From NCBI GenBank assembly GCA_026993285.1, contig JALWTZ010000332.1, positions 1 to 14,945 on the forward strand: 14,945 bases of DNA, in the 5' to 3' direction. Below are positions 6,823-14,257 of the stretch, piece by piece. The notes below the pieces were generated by a model, which was not told where the DNA came from, searched no databases, and saw only the letters and a program-made list of their open reading frames with translations. Source of the stretch: Lysobacterales bacterium. GTDB lineage: Bacteria; Pseudomonadota; Gammaproteobacteria; Xanthomonadales; S139-57. Position 1 is the stretch's first letter. The number at the start of each line of letters is the position of its first letter. Made by a program: the position numbers and the translations under genes.

Positions 6823-8196
6823 TTACAGGATATTACGTGTAGCACGATGCGGGAACAGACCCGTGTAGTTTGCGGTAGCAGCAGGATCTGCATCCACAAA
6901 CTCCTGTACCATGAAGCCGGTAGCAGGCAGTCCGTTGTAGTTCACACCAAGATCATCAGTGATGACATTGGCTGGGTTGACGAAGTTGATCTTCATCCAG
7001 CCGTTATCACCCGGTACACCGGAAGTGTCCACATTCTCACTCAGATTGGAGGACAGTGCATTGGCACTGTTCAAGGTGACAATGCTGGTCTCCCAGCACA
7101 GCTGCGGGCCAACCACGCCAGGCTGCGGCGGAGAGAAGTCCACGCCACCGGTACCCGGTGCATTTTCTTCACGATCCCACAACTGGATTTCAATATCCTC
7201 ACAGGCACCTGCGGAAGTCAGGGCAGCTGTGAACGGTGAGGAAGCGGGCGCACCGTTATTGGGTACATAGAAACGCTTGGTGGGGAAGGTCACCACCCAA
7301 TCGGTATAGGCCGTGATGCCACCGGAGGTTTCAGAGTTCCACTCGTTCATGATGGAGTCATGCATGATGGTTGCACTGACCGCATCCGCACCCGGAAGCG
7401 CAGAACCAGTCCAAGTGGAGCTCACCACAGCACCACCGTTGAAGACCACGGAAGCCGGTGCCGCACTGGCCAGAGAAGGTGTCAGCGCACCGGGACCCGT
7501 GTGCAAATTGGCAGCAGTGAAGTCTTGCAGAGCCAGCGCATTATAGGCCGCATCGGAACCCACGGCCGGATCAATGATGCTCATGCCGCCGAAGAGGGAG
7601 CCATCGTCCAGGCTGGCGATATCATCAGCCGTGTTGTACACACCATCGCTCCAGTCAGCAACCATGTAGGCGCAGCTCAGGGGCTCGCCACCAATGTGGG
7701 TCACGGCAGCAGCTCCGGTAGAGGTCAGAGTCGCCATCTCGATGACTTCCACATAACCTTCACGGGTACGATCCAGAGAATTGTCTCCAGCTGCATCACC
7801 ATTGTACTGGAAGTTCCGGAAGTCTACTGTACCACCGAAAGAACGAACGATATCCGGTACAGTACAGGAACGATCGGCCACAACCAGCTGACCACCGGTA
7901 CCGTTGTCCACGATGGCCCCAGTCCACACATCGTAGGGGGACAGGTACAAGTTAAAGTCGAGCACTTCCTGAGAAGCCTTGCCTTCGATGTAACGAACCT
8001 TGACAGCCTTTACAACGTCAGCAGTGTTCACGATGGACATCAGGGACAACTGACCATCACGCACGGTGTAGTACGGATAGATCAGTGCTTCACCGATACC
8101 ATCGGGGTTCACGTTTACAGCGTTGGAGATACCAACCATACCCACGGTGCCGACCAGTCCGGCCAACAGGGCAGTGGAAAGGGTATTCTTTTTCAT
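6823..8196 (-). CDS. Exported conserved protein of unknown function (putative surface protein)
   Basis: The start is ATG 8196, chosen over longer in-frame starts because it follows AGGAG by 7 bases and begins a clear signal peptide (MKKNTLSTALLAGL..., cleavage probably after SNA at residue 26). The mature 431-residue protein opens with NVNPDGIGEALIYPYYTV and then SLMSIVNTADVVKAVKVRYI. I recall this opening from uncharacterised exported proteins of proteobacteria, where no function is established. It contains four cysteines, is acidic and beta-rich in appearance, and has no membrane anchor or lipobox. It has its own strong promoter, a leader hairpin and a terminator, which suggests high expression as a single gene. 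It lies next to a type II secretion operon; being a client of that system is possible but unsupported by any motif. S-layer-like or matrix roles are also open. Confidence 0.88.
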   Translation of the reverse strand: MKKNTLSTALLAGLVGTVGMVGISNAVNVNPDGIGEALIYPYYTVRDGQLSLMSIVNTADVVKAVKVRYIEGKASQEVLDFNLYLSPYDVWTGAIVDNGTGGQLVVADRSCTVPDIVRSFGGTVDFRNFQYNGDAAGDNSLDRTREGYVEVIEMATLTSTGAAAVTHIGGEPLSCAYMVADWSDGVYNTADDIASLDDGSLFGGMSIIDPAVGSDAAYNALALQDFTAANLHTGPGALTPSLASAAPASVVFNGGAVVSSTWTGSALPGADAVSATIMHDSIMNEWNSETSGGITAYTDWVVTFPTKRFYVPNNGAPASSPFTAALTSAGACEDIEIQLWDREENAPGTGGVDFSPPQPGVVGPQLCWETSIVTLNSANALSSNLSENVDTSGVPGDNGWMKINFVNPANVITDDLGVNYNGLPATGFMVQEFVDADPAATANYTGLFPHRATRNIL

Positions 8197-8203
8197 CACC
8201 ACA

Positions 8204-8208
8204 CTCCT
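8204..8208 (-). promoter_or_regulatory. Ribosome binding site that fixes the start of the 457-residue protein
   Basis: The minus strand reads AGGAG followed by seven bases and ATG at 8196. The upstream in-frame extension to 8310 has no comparable site, runs through the promoter and precedes the signal peptide, so it can be discounted. Confidence 0.85.
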
Positions 8209-8227
8209 AAAAGTTATTGAAATTACC

Positions 8228-8245
8228 AGCCGCACCACGGCGGCT
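8228..8245 (-). promoter_or_regulatory. Hairpin in the 5' leader of the 457-residue protein mRNA
   Basis: The minus strand has a perfect 6-bp stem AGCCGC/GCGGCT with a 6-base loop. It falls between the predicted transcription start (near 8261) and the ribosome binding site, about 20 bases before the latter. Such leader stems can stabilise abundant mRNAs or bind regulators; which applies here is not known. Confidence 0.5.
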
Positions 8246-8267
8246 TTACCTACGCAAGGCATCGCAG

Positions 8268-8296
8268 ATGATACTGGATCACCAGTGCATTGACAA
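8268..8296 (-). promoter_or_regulatory. Sigma70-type promoter of the 457-residue protein gene
   Basis: On the minus strand TTGTCA (8296-8291) and TATCAT (8273-8268) are separated by 17 bases, each one or two bases from consensus. The expected transcription start near 8261 gives a leader of about 65 bases. A 5-bp inverted repeat ACTGG-N4-CCAGT lies in the spacer and touches the -10 box, and could be an operator. Confidence 0.75.
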
Positions 8297-8326
8297 CCGT
8301 TTAACCACAATAAATCACATGCAAAC

Positions 8327-8344
8327 CCGTGACGGCGTTCACGG
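8327..8344 (-). terminator. Possible weak terminator after the T2SS-linked lipoprotein gene
   Basis: A 6-bp stem (CCGTGA with TCACGG) and 6-base loop lie about 20 bases after the stop at 8365. The following bases are only moderately T-rich (GTTTGC...), so termination would be weak and read-through into the next gene is likely. It may be chance. Confidence 0.3.
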
Positions 8345-8364
8345 AATGTTCGACATCATGCCGG

Positions 8365-8784
8365 TCAGCGCTTGGGCACATAGTACCACTGCCCATCCTC
8401 GTCCATGAGCCAGTTTTCCGTGATGGGTGCGGGCACTTCCACCGGCGGCACACCCGGCACGCGCGGCTTGACGCGGATCTGCAGGTCCACCTTGACCTTG
8501 CACACCCGGCCTGTACATTCGGCGGAGAGCACATCGGCACTGAGCCATTTCACTGGCTGGCGTTCCACTCTTCTGGCCCAGGCCTCTTCACTGTATAGCT
8601 CACGAAAACCGGGGCTGAGGTATTGATAAGCCCTGGCATAGTCCTTGGCGAAAATAGCCTCCCACTTGGCCTTGGAGCGGGCCAGCACGGTTTCTTCCGG
8701 GGTTTTTGGCGGGTTGGGCGCACAGGCGGCCAGCAACAGCATGGCCAGAAACACACTGGCATTCCGGATTTGCATTGGTTTCAT
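8365..8784 (-). CDS. Small outer-membrane lipoprotein coupled to gspD
   Basis: The 139-residue product has a lipoprotein signal peptide ending in LLLAAC, with the lipidated Cys at residue 21 and Ala after it, which favours outer-membrane sorting. ATG 8784 overlaps the gspD stop by 4 bases (ATGA); a second Met three codons later is also possible. The mature part begins with a proline-rich linker, then a helical segment (about 32-60, SKAKWEAIFAKDYARAYQYL) and a beta-rich part with two cysteines (ECTGRVC), a layout like NTF2-like or DUF-type small lipoproteins. As last gene of the secretion operon it could assist secretin assembly, in the manner of pilotins, but it does not resemble GspS that I can see, and the secretin itself has a lipobox. 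Export is clear; function is unknown. Confidence 0.85.
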   Translation of the reverse strand: MKPMQIRNASVFLAMLLLAACAPNPPKTPEETVLARSKAKWEAIFAKDYARAYQYLSPGFRELYSEEAWARRVERQPVKWLSADVLSAECTGRVCKVKVDLQIRVKPRVPGVPPVEVPAPITENWLMDEDGQWYYVPKR

Positions 8785-10943
8785 TTCTCATCTCTCCTGT
8801 TGAACTGTATGGGCTTGATGCCCTGGAATTTTTTCTGGTATTCCTCGGTGAGTGTGCGCGCGTCCTCGATGCTGCGCACCACCGTGGGGGTGATAAAGAC
8901 AATCAGCTCTTTCCTGTTATTGGTACGCCGCTTGCTGCCAAACAGGTTACCCAGTATCGGGATACGGTGCAGGCCCGGTACACCACTGGCGCCCAACCCT
9001 TCCTCGGTACTGATCAACCCACCCAGTGCCAGGGTCTCTCCGCTTTGCACGGCCACCTGGGTTGTGACAGTTCGTGTGGAAACAGTACGGTTGCCATTGA
9101 CATCGGCGTTGTCCTTGGGGGAACTGACTTCTTGGGTGATTTCCATGAATACCAGTCCACCGGGATTGACCCTTGGCGTCACGCTCAGTTTCACCCCGGT
9201 GTTGAGGTATTGCACACTGGAGTAGGAGCCCACGCCACCACTGGGGTTGAAACTGGTGGAATTGACCGGAATCTGGTCGCCCACGTTCAGATTGGCTTCG
9301 GCATTGTTGATCACCGTCAACGAGGGTGTGGAGACCACACGGGTCTTGCCGGTAGACTCCAGCAGACTGACCACCGCCTGCACATCCGGGCCTGTCCAGG
9401 AATAGAACGCTGTGGCTGCATCCGCAGCCGGGCCAAAAGCGCCCACCAGGCCGGATTGCTGGCCCCCGTCAAAAATGCTCTTGGCCGTGCCATCATCGAT
9501 GGCATTCTCGAAAAACCAGCGCACGCCGTGCTGCAGCTGCCCCTCCAGGCTCACTTCAATCACCTGCGCCTCGATATGTACCTGCAACGGCACTTCATCC
9601 AGCCGCTTGATAGCAGATAGAATGGTGTCATATTGCGAGGGTGTGGCACGAATTAACAGGGCATTGTTTTCTTCCACTGCCGTGATACGTATGTCATCAC
9701 TCTGGACCACGCTCAAGCCCCGGCCACTGGTCTTGGAGGGGGTGCTGGTTTTTCGGTTTTTCGACTTCTCCTTGCCCACCTTGCTGGTGGAAGTAATCTT
9801 GGCCGGTTTCAGCCCTGGGGTTACGCCCCCCTGATTGCTGCTTCCGGTGCGACTGCCGGTGGACTTGCCTGTAAAGATCTGGCTCAGGGTATCGGCCAGG
9901 TCCGCTGCTTTCACATTCTTGACCGAATAGACATACAGGCGGGTACCGGCTTCACTGCCGCCTCGATCCAGACGGCGTATCCAGGTTTCTGCCTGGTTGA
10001 GATAGTCCGGTTGCGGCGTGATGACCACCACGGCATTGAGCCGCTCCAGTGGCAGAAAGCGAAACATACCCGCCAACGGTGTGCCCGCACCTTCGCCAAA
10101 AAGCTGTTCCAGCTCCGGAATGAGCTTGCTGGCCTCCACCACATCCAGTGGAAAAATACCCACCGACATGCCCTTGAGCCAGTCCACATCAAAAATCTCG
10201 ATGGTTTTCAGGTAATTGGCCAGCTCGGCACGGGTACCTCCGAGAAAGAGCAGGCCACGGGTGTTGTCGGCGGAGATCACCGCGCCATCGCGGGCATAGG
10301 GCTTGAGCAACTTCTCCATTTCCGACGGGGCGATGTAATGCAGCGGCACCGCCTGCACCTGGTAGCCACGTACGGCGGCTACCGACCCCATGCGAGGCGT
10401 CAACTGACCCTTGATGGCATTCTTGATGGGCAGCACGGTATAGCGGTTCTCATGCCAGATCAGGGTGGCATTGTTCCAGGCCAGCAGCATTTCCAGTATG
10501 GGCATGAGCTGGCCGGCACTGACCGGCCGAGCGGTAGAGAAGGTGACCTTGCCCTTCACTCCGGGAGCAATGACATAGTTTTCCTGCATGATGTCGCCCA
10601 GAATGACCTTGACCACTTCCTGCAGGTCCTGACCCTCAAAGTTGAGCGTCATCTTGCCCTCGACTTTCGGAGGCTGCGGGTTCCGGCGTGCTGCGGCTTC
10701 GTTAATGAACACGCCTGTACCGGGGTATTTTTCCGTCTTTGGCGGGGGGGGCAATTCCACACTTTCACCGATGGCCTCACTGCCTGTTGGCAAATCGTCC
10801 AGGCTGTAATGGGGCCGTTCATGGCGAGTTTGTGCATCATGCTGCCGGACCGGCTGCTGGGTGCAGCCACTCACAACCAGCCAGGCCAACAGGGGCCATA
10901 CACGCCAGGAGGCGGATAATACGGTAGCGTTCACTCTGTTCAT
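8781..10943 (-). CDS. gspD: Type II secretion secretin GspD, lipoprotein type (XpsD/HxcQ-like)
   Basis: The start is ATG 10943, a 4-base overlap with the upstream stop; longer in-frame starts lie inside gspN. The 720-residue protein has a signal ending in VVSGC, with Cys27 as the likely lipidation site, then a proline-rich linker and the periplasmic domains N0 (about 97-175), N1 (190-255), N2 (258-327) and N3 (334-450). N3 holds a Ser/Thr/Lys/Gly-rich insertion at about 360-408. The secretin domain (455-690) carries VVSTPSLTVINN, the VPGLHRIPILGNLFG plug region and KELIVFITPTVV. It forms the outer-membrane channel through which folded proteins leave the periplasm. Xanthomonas XpsD and Pseudomonas HxcQ are lipidated secretins that do not need a classical pilotin; the same is inferred here. 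The C-terminal S-domain used by GspS pilotins is short or absent. Confidence 0.96.
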   Translation of the reverse strand: MNRVNATVLSASWRVWPLLAWLVVSGCTQQPVRQHDAQTRHERPHYSLDDLPTGSEAIGESVELPPPPKTEKYPGTGVFINEAAARRNPQPPKVEGKMTLNFEGQDLQEVVKVILGDIMQENYVIAPGVKGKVTFSTARPVSAGQLMPILEMLLAWNNATLIWHENRYTVLPIKNAIKGQLTPRMGSVAAVRGYQVQAVPLHYIAPSEMEKLLKPYARDGAVISADNTRGLLFLGGTRAELANYLKTIEIFDVDWLKGMSVGIFPLDVVEASKLIPELEQLFGEGAGTPLAGMFRFLPLERLNAVVVITPQPDYLNQAETWIRRLDRGGSEAGTRLYVYSVKNVKAADLADTLSQIFTGKSTGSRTGSSNQGGVTPGLKPAKITSTSKVGKEKSKNRKTSTPSKTSGRGLSVVQSDDIRITAVEENNALLIRATPSQYDTILSAIKRLDEVPLQVHIEAQVIEVSLEGQLQHGVRWFFENAIDDGTAKSIFDGGQQSGLVGAFGPAADAATAFYSWTGPDVQAVVSLLESTGKTRVVSTPSLTVINNAEANLNVGDQIPVNSTSFNPSGGVGSYSSVQYLNTGVKLSVTPRVNPGGLVFMEITQEVSSPKDNADVNGNRTVSTRTVTTQVAVQSGETLALGGLISTEEGLGASGVPGLHRIPILGNLFGSKRRTNNRKELIVFITPTVVRSIEDARTLTEEYQKKFQGIKPIQFNRRDEK

Positions 10944-11659
10944 TGCTTCTGCTTGCTCTTGTTTTTGGCCCGCTTGCGGGCAGCTTCTGCTCTCAGTCGC
11001 GCACGGCGTTCCGCCACCTTGCGCCGAATTTCTTCCGGGTCCAGGCCAGAAGCGGTCTTTTTCTTCTCGCTCTTGCTTCCAGTCTCGCCGGTTTTCTTGC
11101 CGGACGGGTTCTTGGCCGTCTTTCCACCCTGGGTCGCCGGCAGGGGCTTGCCGTAGACCTGCAGCTTTACTTCTTCTTCCCGACCGGTGCGCGTCTGGAC
11201 AAAACGCGCCGATCGTGGATGGATTTTCTCCAGCTTCCATTCGCTCAAGTCTCCCTTGAGCGGCTCGCCTTCCCGCACCCGCATGGAATGCTTGCCCTTG
11301 CTGTCTTCCAGCAGGGCGATACGATGCTCGGGCAGCAGAATGACCCCGCGCAATACCACTTCCAACGGCTGTGGCGGTGTGTTGTTGACGCCATCGCCAC
11401 CTTGACTACCGTTTTGCAGGCCGTTGTCAGCGATTTCCACCGGTTTGCGATCAGGATTGAACAATGGCCGCTGCAGCACGGACTCGAATTCACTTTCCGG
11501 CGGCATGGCAAGAGGCCGCAATGCCGGCAGAGACCAGTCACTCTGGCGTGGTGGCGCCTGTGGCAGTTCGGGTGGGCCGGACAACTCTTGCCAAAGCAAG
11601 CCACCGGCCAACAGCACGATCAGGCCAATCAGGATCATGCGCAGGGGGCGAAACGTCAT
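10940..11659 (-). CDS. gspN: Type II secretion protein N (XpsN type, GspC-like inner-membrane protein)
   Basis: The 239-residue protein starts at ATG 11659, overlapping gspM by 4 bases. A short basic N-terminus is followed by one membrane segment (about 8-23, ILIGLIVLLAGGLLW), a proline-rich linker, and a homology-region-like domain with VLQRPLFNPDRKPV at 61-74 and LEVVLRGVILL at 99-109. In GspC this domain contacts N0 of the secretin. No PDZ or coiled-coil domain of classical GspC is present. Instead the last 60 residues are very rich in Lys, Arg and Ala (EIRRKVAERRARLRAEAARK) and would lie in the periplasm. The position between gspM and gspD matches Xanthomonas xpsN. It is not similar to the unrelated OutN/PulN family that shares the N letter. 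Its role is most likely to couple the inner-membrane platform (L, M) to GspD. Confidence 0.85.
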   Translation of the reverse strand: MTFRPLRMILIGLIVLLAGGLLWQELSGPPELPQAPPRQSDWSLPALRPLAMPPESEFESVLQRPLFNPDRKPVEIADNGLQNGSQGGDGVNNTPPQPLEVVLRGVILLPEHRIALLEDSKGKHSMRVREGEPLKGDLSEWKLEKIHPRSARFVQTRTGREEEVKLQVYGKPLPATQGGKTAKNPSGKKTGETGSKSEKKKTASGLDPEEIRRKVAERRARLRAEAARKRAKNKSKQKQ

Positions 11660-12267
11660 GCGGCATCCCCCCTGGCAGCCACTTCCGGCTTGAGATAGCC
11701 ACGCATTTCAAAACGGATATCCAGCGGCTGCAGCTTGCTGCCCTTGCCACCACGCCGCGGCCGGCGGTAGACCTGCCGGGAGATTTGCAGGTTGTCCAGC
11801 AGAATGGCCGGTGACTGGCTTTCCAGCGCATGGAAGATGGGTAGCAACGCCTCCAGTTCGCAGCGTAGCCGCACTTGTACGATGACTGCCTCGTAGGGCT
11901 CTTTCTGGCGGCTGTGCTTGTTCTGGGTGGAAGTGACCTGGCAGCCGCCCTGGGCCGTGGCGAGTTTTTTCAGCCGCGCGGTGAGATTGGCGGCCGCACG
12001 GTTGAAATCGGTTTCCGGCAGGAACAGATCACTTTCCTGCTGCAGTTGCCGCACTTCTTCCAGCCGCTGGCGCAACTGCGGAATCTCCGCCGCGCTCTGA
12101 CGCAGGCGTACCAGCAGTTTCTGCTTGCTTTCCACATCCTGCTGCACTTCGGAAAGTGCACTGAAGTAGGGATCGAGCAGAAAAGCCCAGATCAGTACCA
12201 GCACAACAGCCAGCAGCATCAGGGCCAACGGCCCGCCCTTACCCTTTTCCGGCAACCACTGCATCAT
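11656..12267 (-). CDS. gspM: Type II secretion inner-membrane platform protein GspM
   Basis: The 203-residue protein has a cytoplasmic stub, one membrane segment at about 13-31 (PLALMLLAVVLVLIWAF), a periplasmic coiled coil at about 36-78 and a C-terminal ferredoxin-like domain, the layout of GspM. Two ATGs are adjacent (12267 and 12264). GGAG lies 4 bases before the first and 7 before the second, so the second may be the true start. The gene overlaps the gspL end by 26-29 bases. GspM binds GspL and helps anchor the ATPase GspE to the membrane platform. Its length and the RRPRRGGKG insert before the last strand are close to what is seen in Xanthomonas-type systems. The assignment rests on layout and operon position more than on sequence motifs. 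Confidence 0.87.
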   Translation of the reverse strand: MMQWLPEKGKGGPLALMLLAVVLVLIWAFLLDPYFSALSEVQQDVESKQKLLVRLRQSAAEIPQLRQRLEEVRQLQQESDLFLPETDFNRAAANLTARLKKLATAQGGCQVTSTQNKHSRQKEPYEAVIVQVRLRCELEALLPIFHALESQSPAILLDNLQISRQVYRRPRRGGKGSKLQPLDIRFEMRGYLKPEVAARGDAA

Positions 12268-13366
12268 CGTTCTCCAGCGGGAAGTCCGGGGTCAGCTTGA
12301 TATGAAATTTCTCCTTGTGGGTCAGACGGTCTTCGGTGATGGCACCGACGATTTCCGGTGATTTCAGATGGGGCAGCCGGTCGAGTTTTTTCAGCAGCTC
12401 ATTGGCGGAAACCGCCACGCCCTGAATCTTGAACACCCCCTTGTTGTATTCCATGCGCTGTACCCAGGCATCATCCGGCAGGGCTTCGGTCAGTTCCAGC
12501 AGGGCCTGCAGCATCAATGGGTGTTTCAGCTTGCGGTCATGCAGCCAGCGTGCCGATTGCACGGCGGCATCCAGTGATTCACGAAGGCGGGCGGCCACGG
12601 CGGCCTTTTGCCGAGCCTGGGCGATATCCTCGTCTAATTGCCGGATGGTCCGTTCGCGCTGGTCGATGGCATTGAAGCCCAGCAAAAAGACCAGCACCGC
12701 CACCACTGCGAGCAACAGGCTGTTGAGCCGTCTCTCGGAACGGTCCACCGTGGTCTGGCGGTCTTCCGGCAACAGATTGGCACAATCCTCCAGCCCCTGA
12801 ACGGTGATACCGGCCAGCGGCAACTGCCAGGGCTTGAGTTGTTCCAGCAGATTTTCCAGCCGTTGGCGCGGCACCAGCACCAGTTCCACACCCAGCAGGG
12901 CCGATGCCGTATCCACCTGGCGTACGCAGGCATCGAAGATCACCTGATCGGCCTGGAAGGGTGTGTGCCGATCCATTTCAAAACGCAAGACCTGCCGCAG
13001 GTTGTCGCGGGCGGCCAGCGGCAGCTTCAGCGGACGACGCAAGACTTGCGTGGGCAGCAGCTGCAACCAGACTTGCAGATCCTGCTCGCCCTGGGTTTCC
13101 AGCCATTGCCGGGCCATGGGTGCAGCAGCTTCCTCTCGCAGGTCCAGTTCACCCAGTGTCTGGGTGGATTCCGGGGTTTGCAGCTCCCAGCGGAAGCGGT
13201 GTTCATCCAGCTGGATGACCCACAGCTTGTCGGGCAGCAGATGCAGTTGCTGCTTGAGCCGGTCGGGCACCAGCGCCCACAGCTCACCCAGCCACCAGTC
13301 CAGAAAGACCGGCAGGCCGCTGCGTTGATACAACAGGTTCAGGCGGCTGGTGAGTGTGGCAGGCAT
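12239..13366 (-). CDS. gspL: Type II secretion inner-membrane platform protein GspL
   Basis: The 375-residue protein starts at ATG 13366, directly after the gspK stop (TGAATG). Residues 1-205 form the cytoplasmic actin-like domain with the family segment LRQVLRFEMDRHTPFQADQV (123-142). A single membrane segment lies at about 214-233 (LNSLLLAVVAVLVFLLGF), then a coiled region and a periplasmic PilN-like ferredoxin fold (about 285-362), including ALPDDAWVQRMEYNKGVFKIQG. GspL recruits the secretion ATPase GspE on the cytoplasmic side and pairs with GspM in the membrane. The length matches Xanthomonas XpsL. PilM/PilN of type IV pili have the same parts as two proteins; the gene order rules that out here. 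Confidence 0.93.
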   Translation of the reverse strand: MPATLTSRLNLLYQRSGLPVFLDWWLGELWALVPDRLKQQLHLLPDKLWVIQLDEHRFRWELQTPESTQTLGELDLREEAAAPMARQWLETQGEQDLQVWLQLLPTQVLRRPLKLPLAARDNLRQVLRFEMDRHTPFQADQVIFDACVRQVDTASALLGVELVLVPRQRLENLLEQLKPWQLPLAGITVQGLEDCANLLPEDRQTTVDRSERRLNSLLLAVVAVLVFLLGFNAIDQRERTIRQLDEDIAQARQKAAVAARLRESLDAAVQSARWLHDRKLKHPLMLQALLELTEALPDDAWVQRMEYNKGVFKIQGVAVSANELLKKLDRLPHLKSPEIVGAITEDRLTHKEKFHIKLTPDFPLENDDAVVAGKG

Positions 13367-14257
13367 TCAGTTGGCGTCCGTCTTGTCTTTTTTCAGTCGC
13401 AAATAGCGGAAAGGTCTGCCCTTGAGACCACCACCCTGGCGGATGGTTGCATAGACTTCCGTCCAGGTGCCGTTGGGCAGGGTCGCGCGCGACCGGATAC
13501 TATACGTGAGACCTCCGCCCTGTGCCAGCGGTTGCGTACCGTCCGGCAAGGCGGGTAACGGTTCACTACCGGCAACCACCTGATGACGCTGTTCCACATA
13601 CTGCCGCGCCAGTTCCGGGTCCATGCCCGGCAGCAATTGCAAGACCTGCGCCGGGGCAAAGGCCGGGTTTACATTGGGCCGGCCGGAATGCACGGTGATG
13701 GCCGGCTCCAGCTGTTGAAACAGTCGCCAGTTCATCCCCAGCACCTGCTGCAACTCGGCAACGGTGTCAAAGGGGGCGTTCTTCGGACCATAGGGCAAAC
13801 CAGCAGCCGCGTATTCATCGGCCTCGGCACCATCGAGTCGGGGCAGGTCATCCGAATCACGGTAATCCAGTATGGCCTGTACCAGGGCGGTTCGTTCCGA
13901 TTCTTCCAGGTCGGTGTTGAATTCCAGCAGCCGCTCCAGCATCTGTTCATCGGCCAGGTTGATATCAATCAGGCCGGTCTCGTCCCGAACACGCACTTCG
14001 ATTTTCATATCTTCCAGGTTGAAGGTATAGGCACGGCCGTCACCAAACCAGCGTTGTTCCAGATCCGGATTGCGCAGCTCGATCACCGCGCGGTGAATGC
14101 CAGCCTCCGCGGCCAGACGGGCACGGGTGCTATCCACCAGGTTGCGGGCCTGCAGGCTTTCCGTGCGGGCCAGCAGCAGATAGCTGCCCACGACCACGGA
14201 CAGCAGCACGGTAATCCACAACACGATGATCAGGGCCACCCCGCGCTGGTATTTCAT
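13367..14257 (-). CDS. gspK: Type II secretion minor pseudopilin GspK
   Basis: The 296-residue protein starts at ATG 14257, a 4-base overlap with gspJ. The short leader MKYQRG is cut by prepilin peptidase before Val7, and the hydrophobic helix VALIIVLWITVLLSVVVGSY follows. As is usual for GspK, and unlike other pseudopilins, there is no Glu at position +5. The globular part shows the family segment DETGLIDINLADEQMLERLL (92-111) and a helical domain with FDTVAELQQVLGM (163-175) and VNPAFAPAQVLQLLPGM (196-212). GspK caps the pseudopilus with GspI and GspJ and is thought to start its assembly in the inner membrane. The family's length is about 280-330, so it appears complete. Confidence 0.94.
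   Translation of the reverse strand: MKYQRGVALIIVLWITVLLSVVVGSYLLLARTESLQARNLVDSTRARLAAEAGIHRAVIELRNPDLEQRWFGDGRAYTFNLEDMKIEVRVRDETGLIDINLADEQMLERLLEFNTDLEESERTALVQAILDYRDSDDLPRLDGAEADEYAAAGLPYGPKNAPFDTVAELQQVLGMNWRLFQQLEPAITVHSGRPNVNPAFAPAQVLQLLPGMDPELARQYVEQRHQVVAGSEPLPALPDGTQPLAQGGGLTYSIRSRATLPNGTWTEVYATIRQGGGLKGRPFRYLRLKKDKTDAN

Noticed and set aside
7360..8220. Long plus-strand open frame opposite the 457-residue protein
   Set aside because: It mirrors the codon pattern of the minus-strand gene, runs through its promoter and leader, and encodes a low-complexity His/Thr/Gly-rich sequence with no domain.
10944..11240. N-terminal extension of the GspD frame
   Set aside because: It lies inside gspN, is low-complexity and precedes a good lipoprotein signal with a 4-base ATGA start overlap, so it is not translated as part of GspD.
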